Shown one piece after another: positions 46,200-57,291 of a DNA stretch of 64,000 nucleotides. The notes below the pieces were generated by a model that was not told the DNA's origin, made no database searches, and saw only the letters and a list, made by a program, of their open reading frames with translations. The position numbers were made by a program, and so were the translations under genes. Numbering within the stretch: position 1 is the first letter of the stretch; every line of letters begins with the position of its first letter. Source of the DNA: Massospora cicadina (taxonomy: Eukaryota; Entomophthoromycota; Entomophthoromycetes; Entomophthorales; Entomophthoraceae); NCBI GenBank assembly GCA_022478985.1, contig JAKSZP010012230.1:1-64000 (forward strand), written 5' to 3'.

Positions 46200-47236
46200 A
46201 AAATCTCCTAACGCAAACAACTTTGTGGGTTGAAGGCCTGAGGTACTGTCCCACTGCACTAGGGCTGTGCAAATCTAAGCACCACTAAATGTGGGCCAAA
46301 CCACAATTTGAGTGTAGCTTGCACTACCCCAAAACTGACATATTCCCGCCCTGTTGAAATACTGGGCAGACCTTCTGCACCAGCAGAGACAGGAGATATG
46401 CCTCTCATCTCCTTTGTGGGAGACAAGACCTGATGATCCCCAGGTATAAACCCTGAGGGTGAAAAGCCAAAGACCTCCCCTTTGTTACCTGTTTTAAGGC
46501 GGAGTTTTTTCTCTCCAGCCCCTTTTTATCCAGAAAGCCTTCAGAGTCCTTTTAGATCATGCGTTACTTTCTTGCATAATCATTTTGCCACCAGATGGCT
46601 CATGCTGACTGAATGGCAGCTAGCTGAGCTTCAGGACAACTCAGCAAACCACAGCATTTATTGTGGGCAGTTGCACTGAAGCGCAGCAACCAAGATTACC
46701 CCCTCCCTTGTCCTGGGGTTTGCACCCATGCAACCTCAGCTCATGGGAAAGCCATTTGACAGGCATCATTACTGACTCATATTCCCCACTTTCTGTTCAT
46801 ATTCTCCCCAAATAGAGTGGTAGACACCCGTTAGAACAGGTCAACACAGTCATAAATACCATCCCACACTCCTTTCAAGCCACTACAGGACCCAACCAAT
46901 GTGCCTCTCTAGATTCTGGTGTTCGCTACTCAGCCATAGTTTCCCTCAGGCTTTCTCCAATTGCACCACGAGGAGGCCCCAGCTAGCCTTATCTAGCTCC
47001 TGAGTCTGATGGTATGCGGTTTAACCTCAGGGTATGATCAAGAGCTGAAATCACTGTGATTATAGTTCATCTAGAGTGATGCAATTAGTGGCATTTAAAA
47101 GTGAGATTGAGTTAAAAGCAATTGAAAATTTTCAGTTGGCTTTCTCCTTGGTACAAGTAGATGGCCATAAAAGCCTGTTTTTGGTTTGCAAAGGTTTGAT
47201 TGCTACAGATTTCTGAACTATTGTTGCTTAGACCTT
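46200..47236. other. Unassigned stretch, higher GC
   Basis: Richer in GC than its surroundings and without a convincing gene. A 65-codon frame (46482-46679) has no recognisable motif. It lies upstream of minus-strand element D (so it may be its gag or LTR) and next to the 3' LTR of element E. No internal match was found. Confidence 0.35.
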
Positions 47237-47713
47237 GTTAGCTTGACAGTTCTTTTGACTGTAGATGAGTTTAAAATGTGTCATAAAGCTGTAAAACTAG
47301 GTAGAGGTCAATAAATACAAAAAAATGGGTAAGTAGACTACTTTATTAAGTTAGAAGGATTCATGTATTAATAGGGCGTGTGGGGACACATTGCTGAGAT
47401 GATCTCAATGGCTCCATACAATCAGGATTTTCTGTGACCTTCCATATTGATTGCCTGGTTGACGCCCTTATTGTTCTTTGTTGATGATGTATCATAAACA
47501 CATTAAGAATATTCGCGCTTTTTAAGATTTAAGAAGCTAGGGCGTAATTCTATAATGCATTTCCATTGATTCTTATGTGTGTGATGCTACCTGATTAATT
47601 TAATATTAGTGCCTTTAGTAATAGGTTTTGTTAAAATAGTTTAAAAGTCAATTTATTGGCGCTTAATTTGGGAGCAGGGAGTTCAACTTGATTTATTATC
47701 TTAAATCCTCTCA
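47237..47713 (-). repeat. 3' LTR of element E
   Basis: 477 bp. It matches 56405-57291 once the latter's insertion is removed (479 bp). Plus-strand left end TGTTAGCTTGACAGTTC against TGTCAGCTTAACAGTTC in the partner. On the minus strand it begins TGAGAGGATTTAAG. No matching target duplication is seen outside the two LTRs. Confidence 0.8.
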
Positions 47714-47726
47714 AAGCCCCCCTCAA
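47714..47726 (-). other. Polypurine tract of element E
   Basis: On the minus strand TTGAGGGGGGCTT immediately precedes the LTR start TGAGAGG. Confidence 0.6.
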
Positions 47727-47799
47727 GATCCTGTTAAGGAAGGTATAGGGCCATAGGAATCAGCCATGGACTTGGTTAATCACTGTCCCTTGGGTAATG

Positions 47800-48913
47800 T
47801 TGGTGATGTAGTATTCAGTATTCACCTTATAGATGACATGGTAGGGTCCTAATCAAAGAATATTGAGCTCATTCTGTCAACCTCCAGGTTGATAGTGATA
47901 GAGAAAAGAACTAGTTCGCCTAACTGGAACATTGGAAAAGAGGGCTGGCTACTATTGGATAGTGATGTCTCCCTTGCTATTGTGGTGTTAATTCCCTGAA
48001 TAGTGAGGTTTTAGCAGTATGACTTTGTTAGCTAAGGCCCTCATTGTTAGATTGGAGATTTCAGATACTAAGGATTCTAGTAAGGGTTGAACGCTACTTA
48101 GCAGCTGAGGGGTACGCCCGTATAAGGCTTTGAAAGGGGACATTTTGATAATTTAATGGTAGCTTATCCAATATTATAGTAAGGCGCTGGGCAGAATGTG
48201 GTTCCAGCGCATAGGGTCAGAGGCAGCCATCTTCTGCAAGATAGAAACAAGTGTTCCATTAGAGAGTTTTACTGCCACATTGGATGAGGGATTATATAGG
48301 GTGGTAAAGCTTTGGTTAGCCCCAATAAGCAAAGTTGTTTTTTGGACTACATATGATGTGAAGTTTAGATCATTGTCTAAAAGTAGAGTTTGTGGGCATC
48401 TATGCTGAGTAAAAATCTATTGGAGAAGAAATAGGGCCGTGGCTTTCACAATAACAGCTGAAACAGAAATTGCTTTAACCCATTTGATCAGATGGTCCAT
48501 GGCTATAATGATCTACATGTGCCCATGTAACCCGGTGGGAAAGGGCCCACCACATCAATACTGACATTAGATTGGGCTTGATGAAGTCACAAATAAATTT
48601 TTGATAATGAGGGCTAGCACTTTTTTGGGTATAATAAGTCAAAAAGGCCTCTAGAATTCCTTGGATGGTCAGAACCATCTGATCCCATTAGCATCTTCAT
48701 TTGAAAATTTGTAATTATTTTTCAATGCTCTGTGTCCCACAGTTTAGTGTCCTTTAAGAATGACAATAGTTTGGGCATAAGGGCGCACATAAGGGAGCCA
48801 TTTTTTAATGATTCGTTTATACAGCATTCTATCTTTAATCTGTGTGTCCAAGTCATTTCACGTAGTTCAGTTAATTTCAGGAGTTTATAATATCCATCAT
48901 CTAAGCTGGCCAA
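47800..48913 (-). pseudogene. Element E integrase remnant
   Basis: Minus frame 48475-48678 covers the zinc-binding tail and core start (TIQGILEAFLTYYTQKSASPHYQKF, where the family has ..C..C, then a core). Sequence to 47800 continues as a broken core and C-terminal domain. Frame 48722-48913 carries the segment upstream of the zinc region. Confidence 0.5.
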
Positions 48914-49268
48914 TTAGATCATATATTCAGCTACTTTTGGGTTTAAAGCAGCCAGCACTGGCATCCTCAAAATACTGTCAGCAATTTAAAGAATCGCTCC
49001 TGCACAATGGAAAATGGTAAAAATCATAGTTCTTTAGTCTTAGTGCCATCTCGCTAATCAGCCATCCAGGTTTTCATTTGATGTAATCATTGTAGCGATG
49101 CATGGTCTGTGATAATGGCGAAATGGGTGCTGTATAGGTAGGGCTAGTAGTGCTTGATTGCCATAAAACAGCCAAGCACTTACTCTCAGTAACACTCACA
49201 TATACTTTGGATTTTCTCAGGGTCCTGCCAAAGTAAACTAATGGATGATTAACTTGATTTTTATTGTG

Positions 49269-50230
49269 TTAGGCTAGTATACCCCTGAAAATGACGTCAC
49301 TAGCTTCAGTGGATATCAATAAGAGCTGGTAAAAATGTGGATGAACTAAAGTTAGGTTTAGTATATGGACATTCCTCAGAATATTGAAATCCTGTTTTTG
49401 TTCAGGACGCCGCTTAAAAGCCACATTCTTCTGTAAAAGGTAGACTAGTGGTTCAGCTAGGTCAGCGAAATAAGAGATAAAATGACAATGATAGCACACC
49501 ATGCCCAGGAATATCTATATATTACTGAGGCTCTTGGAGCGTGACATCTTCATAATGACATCGACCTTGTCCAGGATAAGCTGCATTCCATTTTTGAGAC
49601 CCTGAGTCCAAGAAATTATTTTATATTGGAAGAAATTGTACATTAAAGGCTTGGTCTTTATGGAGGCCTTTCTAAGACGATTAAAAACTTCCCAGAGGTG
49701 TTCCATGTGGCCATTAAATTTTTTGAGAATACAATAATGTCATTGAGGTATAAAAGAACACAAGATAGCTTTAAATCTCCCAGGATCCTGTCCATGGCGC
49801 GTTAGAAGGTGGCTGGAGTACCTCAAAACACTGAGGCTTTTTGGGTTATTTGAATATCTCTTTATTAATTATGAGTGCGCATTTGTATTGATCATAATGT
49901 GCTAATTATGCCTTCCAGTATTTAATAACAAGTTTCATTAACAGAAAAATATTGTGCCCCAGCAAGAAAGTGGAAATTTATCAATCCAGTGCAGATGTCA
50001 TCTGTCCCTTTTGGTGATGGAGATAGGTCTCTTATAATCATTCACTATGAGATGGCTACCATCCTTTTTCCAAACTAACGGGAGGGTGGAGGCCCAAGGG
50101 CAACAGTAACGTGTCACCAACCCAGCCTCATGTAGCTAATAAAGCTTAACAGACAACTGAGATTCTTTGATCTTATTCTTTTTGTTGTGACAGGATCAGA
50201 TGGGTTGAGCGTCCCAGTCTCAACGTGATG
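49269..50230 (-). pseudogene. Element E RT and RNase H
   Basis: Frame 49269-49502 has the connection (VCYHCHFISYFADLAEPLVYLL) and RNase H entry (LLLISTEASDVIF; family DASDxA with Asp changed to Glu). Near 49740-49760 the minus strand reads LLYLNDIIVFSK, so the RT active site is YLND, with the same Asp-to-Asn change as in element C. Frame 49515-49706 has the thumb. The RT fingers lie up to about 50230 in broken frames. Confidence 0.65.
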
Positions 50231-50971
50231 TAAAGCGTCACTCAATTTTCCCAAAATCATAGGTGGAAGTCAAGGATATTTTGTAAGTATTTTTATGCAA
50301 TTGCTCAACTTGGCTCCATTGATCATTGGTGAACTCTCGCCCAATGGAGGCATCAACTAGAGATAGTAACTGGGGAAAATTCTAGTCCAAAATCCATTAG
50401 GAGCAAAGTTATGCACTTTGTCAATGGCTTCCACATAAATTAGGCAAATATAAATGGCTGGAGTTTTGGGCCCACACCGTTTTAGGTTTTTCAGTGAAGT
50501 TTTCAGAAGCACTGATATATATCCAGAATAAGCGGGATCTAAAATTTCCAGGAAAGTTAGAATTACCTTGACCAAAGAATTCTCTATGCCTCATATTTCT
50601 AGTAAATCCTGGACGTGATATTGATATGTGACTAGTGTCACTGATGATCTTAAACTTTAGCGGTATAATAGTTAGCCTTGGAAGATAGATAGGCATTCCC
50701 TATTGGCTATCTACCTCAGGAGGGGTATTCATACTTGAGGTACCTACACATGATATCTGATTCTGTGAATCTAAATTTTGATCTCCAATAGGAAGTATTA
50801 AGCCTTGATCTCAATTTAGCTTCACGAGATGTCTCATTATCCAATGTAATCCTATATCCTAAAATTGATAAAAATTCTTCATCATAGTGCACAACAGCGG
50901 AATAGTCACAGAGGAATTGGGGTCCAATAATGGGATCATAACTAGGGTTATCTAATGCAATAATAAAGGTA

Positions 50972-51247
<276 letters not shown>

Positions 51248-51249
51248 CT

Positions 51250-52730
51250 ACTAAGATGAATTGACTTTCACAGGAGAGCCACTTCTGACAATGGTGTAGA
51301 CTGGAACCTTATGAGTTGAAAAGCAACTCATGTGATTAGGCTCCCAAATTGAGGGGATAGAATAAGAAACATGTGAGAATTATTAAAAGAAAAGTAAGCA
51401 AATTTGGGATCTATATTATCAATTGGAAACAATTATTAATACAGGCACGCCAACATCTGACTCATTGGAGATGTCAGCATGAAGCGCCTCATCCTTTATG
51501 CTGACTGCCTTTTTTCCGCCTCCTTGGCAAGTCTCTTCCAGCATTTTTTTAGCGCTATGATAAAATCCATAGCAGTAGGTGCATAAAGGTTTGATTCTTC
51601 TGATTTGCAACTAAATGGACTCAAAGACGCCCAGGAGAGGTAGAAGCAGAGGTATGAAACTCAAGATAGACGCAGGAATTTCATATAGTGCTTTCAATTT
51701 CTTATATACAAGTAAAGTTGCTCTTCCATCTGACATATGGAACTGAACCTTAAGATGAGATCCAAATGCATAGATTACATCAGTAATGGCTTCGTCCATC
51801 GTGATACAGTTAGTAGTAACCAAGGTCTGTTCTTGGGCATAGAATCAGCTGGCAAACTTCAAAGGACTTTCTCATTTGTTCAAACAAGTGGACATTAACG
51901 CCTGATTTCGATTGTCCAAGGTCTGGTTGCCTCAAACTCCTAGATTATGGTGGTAAAGACTTGTTCTCAGGTGTGACATTTATATTAAGTGAGGTGCCAT
52001 ATTCTCATGGGCTAGCTGTTCAGGCAGGAGTGGATATGTTAACCTTCTGGCGTTTGGTAGCCTCATCCATTGAACTCTTGTAAGCGCACAGAAAGGAGTC
52101 AATAATTTCCTGCCTTGGAGTAAATTTCTCTTTGAAACTAATTTTAAAGATAGTCACAATAGTATTGAAAAGTATATTGACCAAAGGGACCAGAGAAGGC
52201 TCAAAAATCTTTGTTTCCGCATAGTTGCAGGTCCTGTTGGTCCAATCTCCATCTCAATTCTTCTAGATCCTCTTAGAATTTATCCCAGTGATGGTTTAGA
52301 GAGTTAACTGAGGCCTTGAGGGCAACTTGCATTTCATAGCTTGTATCTCAGCATGCTGGAGTAGGAGTTGGCTTTCACAGTCACTAAGAAAGGTTCTGAA
52401 ACTTAGTTAAGTTTGTTCAAGTTGAGAGATGCAAACATTGGTGAGCTTGACAAACGCACTTAAATTATCCATTTAATCTAAAAACATCAGTTAAACTTCT
52501 TAGATCCAATGGGACCTGATCAGAGTGGTGTTTTCATCATTGAGCTACATTTTTTATTTAATCTTACAGGGTCATGAGCACCCTCAGGACAGCTTATTTC
52601 CTAGATTTATTAGGATCGTCAGGTGTTGGAACCAATGAACTGGTTGTCCCTTGGAGTCCACTGGGACCTTCTAGACCTTCCAGTCTTATTGGCCCTTCAG
52701 ACCCTTTAATCCTAGGGTCATATTATGGGA
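51250..52730 (-). pseudogene. Element E gag remnant
   Basis: Frame 51419-51610 contains CTYCYGFYHSAKKMLEETC, a zinc-knuckle-like motif (family CxYCGxxGHxxxxC; second Gly displaced, Cys/His partly kept), followed by the acidic linker to the protease. Frame 51611-51823 and sequence to 52440 are gag-like by position (LTTQTLDNRN region). No intact gag frame exists. Confidence 0.5.
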
Positions 52731-52747
52731 GGCTGTTGAGAATTTTT

Positions 52748-54191
52748 TATTTTATTTAACCAAGGTAAGCTGACCAGGGTTGGACATTACCAAATATACG
52801 CAAAACTAAGGAAATAATTGACAAATATAAAATTAGGCACCCTAGGGTACTCAAGTTACCCCTGTTGCCAGCGGGACTGCCAGGTATGGGGGGTTGGTGC
52901 ACTACTCTAAGGGGGTTTCCCCCTGCTATGGAACAGGTGTGAAGGAAAGGGTCTGTGTGCAGAAACCAGAGTGGGAACCATGATTCTATGAGCGCTTTTT
53001 GCCTTGGTCTCATATATCCATAGAGCCAGGCTTGGAAGTGCTCCAGTAAGTGGACATGAAAGCTGTCAATAACCCCATGAATGGTTGGGACTGTGCCCTT
53101 GAACGCATCTAATGGAATTGTGTGGATTGTCCACATTGCAATGGGTACTATTGGGGAATGAAGGGTAAATGGGATTGGTGACTCAATCTGGAGCGTGAAG
53201 ATGCTCTTTGATATCAGAAAATTATTGTTCGTTTTGGATCTTAAGCAGGCGTGCGACTTCCTGCCATATAGCTTTGGTTGGGGGCATGTTTCTAGGCGGT
53301 GATGTAGGGATCCCTACCCTCCACATACTGCACATGTTTTGTGGAGGGAGTTGGAATGGTCCACCATCCTATAGGTCCTTCTCAGACAGCACCAGGCGTT
53401 TGCTCTTATCCTTGGCTGTAGGAGTGGGTGGTGAGTCATTTTCCACATTGCCTTCTGCGTGGTTAAATCATAGGGAATGTCCAACATATCTAGGTATTCT
53501 ATCCTAGCTATGCTTGGGGTTGTTGCAAGCATATCCCTCTGGGGGTGGTTTTCTGGGTTTCTTAATCTGAATTGGGGGCTGGGTCGTCCCCTTCCCTGTA
53601 TAGTACCCATGTTCTCTATGGTCCATCCCATATGGCAGATAGTTTGGGGGATATGTTTGAAATGAGGGGAGGTTCCATGCAGACCCGTTGCAGTAGGGTG
53701 CTTGGCAAGGTATGAAAGTAGTCTGGGTGGACTATGTGGGTTGGTTAATTTGAGCACCTGTGCAAAGTTAGTCCTTGCTGCTCTGGACCAATGTTGTTGC
53801 GGGAGGTCTGGAGCAAGGATTTCCTTTATCCAGGTACCTAGGATATGATTGGCGTGGCTCTCAAAATCTATTAGTCCCATGCCTCCGCTTGAGCGTGGGC
53901 CAAATAGTGTTTCCATCCGTGTAGGAGGGTGAGAGCCAGGCCACAGCCAGCCCTGGATAAGCGCGCGGATTGAGGTTATAAAAGTAGGTGAGAAGGCTAT
54001 CGCGTGGGCCTGGTACCACAGTATTGGGAGGATGAGCGAGTTAGCAACTGTAACTCGTCCTGTTAGTCGTGGGGTTCTTCCCTTGAGAGAGGCGACGCGT
54101 TTGGATACCCATTGTAACAGGTTACTTTCCATTGTCTCATTAGCATATCCCCCTGATTCTAGCCAGATTCCAAGGTGTTGGACAGGAGTGG
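52748..54191 (-). mobile_element. 5'-truncated LINE copy inside element E
   Basis: Minus-strand LINE 3' part flanked by a 17-bp duplication GGCTGTTGAGAATTTTT (52731-52747 and 54192-54208), so it inserted by target-primed reverse transcription into the gag region of element E. Its 3' tail (CCCTGGTCAGCTTACCTTGG then TTAAATAAAATAAAA) is the tail shared with the SINEs and the LINE pieces at 16031 and 29430. The 5' end of the copy coincides with the duplication. Confidence 0.8.
53314..54191 (-). pseudogene. LINE RT C-terminal domain (ORF2 3' part)
   Basis: Open for about 290 codons on the minus strand. It starts within the region after the RT palm (TPVQHLGIWLESGGY; family xxYLGxxL) and continues RLTGRVTVANSLILPILWYQAHA, the conserved 'R...L..K..ln..ilp...Y' block of LINE RT C-termini, GGMGLIDFESHANHILGTWI, then a zinc-finger-like HKTCAVCGG. 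A stop and frameshift follow. The C-terminal 'KAIWQEVARLL' helix is readable in another frame near 53240-53280. The longer apparent frame to 54234 includes element E sequence. Missing: endonuclease and RT palm, removed by 5' truncation. Confidence 0.75.
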
Positions 54192-54208
54192 TGGCTGTTG
54201 AGAATTTT

Positions 54209-54760
54209 TCATTATCAATAATAGGTGACTCCATGAGTGTACCAGACCAAACAGTATGAAGACTGCTGTCCCATGCTTTTTCACAATCATTGGAAACCTT
54301 TCTTTATAAATTAGCAGGGCAACTCATCAACCCAGCAGACCAAAAATTTCTACTTCTGAGGCTTGACCACTCATTTTAGCTCAGAGGTCCTCTTTGGGAC
54401 TTGTCCAACGATTATGGTTCAACGGCTCTATTGACCCCTCAGGGTTTCTCCCCTTCAATCTTTCCAGTTCATCATGGTTGTTGCTAGTTGCTCAAGTTCC
54501 CACAGGGTTTTCATCTAATTCAAAGTTGAGAGTTGGTTGCGCCGACCACTCCAGGTATTTTATCCTAGCACCTAAACTCTGGGGATCTTGAGTCCCACCT
54601 ATACAAGCTAAGCAAAACTAGTTTACTAAAAACTTAATAAAGATGGGCAAACGAATATTAGATTTGAAAATCTGAAGTTTTTTTTAATTTGAGTGAGATT
54701 AAACTATTTATAAGCATTTCTTTCCTATCCACGTCATTGTCATTTATTGCCAGCATCATC
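54209..54760. other. Element E leader sequence, nothing recognised
   Basis: Minus-strand leader between the LINE and the tandem repeat. No gag motif. The 65-codon plus frame at 54394-54591 has no recognisable domain. Confidence 0.35.
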
Positions 54761-54768
54761 AGCACTCA

Positions 54769-55480
54769 CTGGTGATTCTAGCTGCTTAGTATTCATAAGC
54801 ACTCTCACTGGCAATAATTGTCATTTTCAAATGTCCATAAATATGTCTATCCTTGATTCATCATAATCATAATTAAATAATATATTGACATCCTCAGCAT
54901 AAGTCGCTAGTGTCAAATTAAACTAAAATGCTATCAGGGTTTGATCCTAATACTCTCAAAGTTGAAATGTAATTAAACTTTATTTAATTAATATTAAATG
55001 GTTTAAAGACCTCAGCATAAGTCGCTGCTACTCCAAATTAGGCAGAAAATTCATAATCGAATGATTGATAACAAATACTTCAGCTTTCCGCCAGAAAATC
55101 CACAATCATTTTCACATGGAGTTGGATTTGAGATAAGATTCCGCCAAACTTGGATTTGAGGCAGTGAAATCATTGTCAGATGGTTGTAAACAAATACATC
55201 GGCTTTTTGCCAGAAATTTCCACAATCATTCACAATCTTTCTGTCAGTGTTGAACTATGATTTTGCTGAACCTAAATGATTAATATTAATTAATTTGACA
55301 TCCTTGGCATAAGTCACCGGTGTCAAAATTGACTGAAAACTCTATTGGGATTGTTTCACAATACTTTTGACACTTAATTTAAGCAATTCATTATCTTAAT
55401 TGATAATATTAATTATCTCAACACCCTCAGCCTCAGTCACCGGTGTTGAGACCCACCAATTTCCTATTGGTGATGATGCC
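54769..55480. repeat. Diverged tandem repeat, unit about 119 bp
   Basis: Recurring blocks: (GA)CATCCTCAGCATAAGTC near 54888, GACCTCAGCATAAGTC near 55008, GACATCCTTGGCATAAGTC near 55299 and ACACCCTCAGCCTCAGTC near 55418. Also AACAAATACTTCAGCTTTCC near 55070 and AACAAATACATCGGCTTTTT near 55189. Most spacings are 115-122 bases. About five to six imperfect units. It lies in the leader of element E. Confidence 0.55.
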
Positions 55481-56382
55481 CAATACTTGCTTGATCCTGC
55501 GGATCAAGACAGCTCAACCCAACCAAATGGGGAGCACAAATTGGAGTATTATCATTAAATAATGGATTTAAATTAGCAAACTAATCAGCAATCATCCTCA
55601 AATAATCACTAACTAATTTCATTAATATGTTAGGAATATCAACTGGGTAAAAATACAATAGAGGCTAACTCATGATAACTCTGTTGGAGCAACTAAACGA
55701 TATCCTCAGCCAGATTAAGACACTAACTCCAAGTAGACTTAAGTAGCTGTAAGTTTTTGATGGAGCTTGTCCTCAAGGAATCCTAAAATCTAACTTGACC
55801 AACATGGCAATTTGGTTCCAAACTTTGTTAATCAACGTTTAGCAACAATGGCTTCTTAGTTTTTGTGACAAAGGAAGAGGCGACATTATGAAAATTGACA
55901 ATGTTAGTATGTAAGGGTTAGGTGAGTCCTAATTAGTTTGGATACTTCATGACGGTTATGGTTAACTATATAAAGGATATGGTGTGTAGCTGGATGGACA
56001 AAGCTTTGGATATTGTCTGGCCTATAAAGCCAGCTATTAGGGTATCAGAGCTGATTTATATAAATTTCTCATGGTAGAAGGCACAGAGGAGGCTTAGGAA
56101 TGACTAGAGTTTCCTCCCATGGAGTAAATGCCTTTAGAAGTTGCTTAATAAGCTTATTAATGTTTTCATAATGGAGTTGATACTAATATCGATCAACAGA
56201 TGGTAGGGTGACTTGGATAGTGGCCTAAAATTCTAAGTTTATAAAACCTGATAATGCGCCACTTCATAAAGAAAGGTGGTGACCATTGAATTATGCTTCT
56301 CAACAGTTCAGTGGATTGTCACTCTTGATCACTATCATTCTCCATTTTTCGCGACAGACGTTTTCAAAGTACAGCTCAGAGC

Positions 56383-56400
56383 CCCCTGTAGTTAGCACCA
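56383..56400 (-). other. Primer-binding site of element E
   Basis: On the minus strand TGGTGCTAACTACAGGGG starts four bases after the 5' LTR end, the expected place and TGG start for a tRNA-primed PBS. The tRNA is not identified. Confidence 0.5.
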
Positions 56401-56404
56401 TTTA

Positions 56405-57291
56405 TGTCAGCTTAACAGTTCTCTTGACTGATGCCAAGGTTTGGAATGGGTCTCAAAGCTGTTAGTCTAGCGGAGAGGTCAATAAAGATGAAAAAATTGG
56501 TAAATAGACTATCTTATTGAGTTATAAGGATTTGATATTTATAGGGCGCATGGTGACATGATGTTAAGATGACCTACATGGTCTGTACAATCAGGATTTA
56601 ATGTCTTTCTGGATCAATTGCCTGATTGACGCCCTCATTATTTTTTTGATGACAACATTATTGTTATTGCATTAAGGAGAGTCCCGCCTTTTGTTATCTG
56701 TGAAGCAGAGGTGCATAACCCCGATTATCCTGAAACCTGCCAGTGAATCAAGTCTTTTGCTTGTGTGCCAGCTTTCATCACTTTCGCTGAGCATCAACTT
56801 GCTCAATACATTGAGGCGATGGACACCGCTGGCCTCATAAACGAAGAACCCCCACAACTATACCTCTTTATGCCCCATGTCGCTGATGCTCCCACCCCAA
56901 TGCTGTCCGCCATGGTCCACCAGTTAAAGTGGGCGCTGGAAAAAAGTTTCCTAAAGCCTTCTCAACTTCTGACATGGGCTTCTTAGGTTATTAGCTTAGG
57001 TGCCATATTAGGATATTTTTTTTTTCTATTAATACCTCTGTTTAGTCCATTTGCAAATAAAGATGCATGGCGGCTCCCCATTTTAGGTTGGGCACCACTA
57101 GTGCTAAAAAAAGCAGAGGTGTAATCTCTAAGATCTCTTTATTGATATTCATGTGCATATTGATTCATGATCAAATTTCTTAATGATGCCTTCAGTAACA
57201 AATTTCAGTCAAAAGAGGCTTAAGTGTCAACATATTGGGGCTTGATTTTGGAGCAGAGATTTTGACTTGCTTAAAATCTCAACTCCTGACA
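56405..57291 (-). repeat. 5' LTR of element E (with insertion)
   Basis: Partner of 47237-47713. Interrupted by the 56714-57110 insertion. On the minus strand it starts TGTCAGGAGTTGAG. The shared block TTAATTTGGGAGCAG / TTGATTTTGGAGCAG near the outer end confirms the alignment beyond the insertion. Confidence 0.75.
56714..57110 (+). mobile_element. 397-bp retro-insertion with ORF fragment
   Basis: Flanked by an 11-bp duplication AAGCAGAGGTG (56703-56713 and 57111-57121). It ends GGTTGGGCACCACTAGTGCT followed by seven A's, the long form of the tail seen in the micro-insertions. It contains a 73-codon frame (56765-56986; FAEHQLAQYIEAMDTAGLIN) of unknown family. It could be a 5'-truncated copy of a LINE ORF1-only unit, or a retrocopied gene that acquired the tail. 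Confidence 0.7.
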
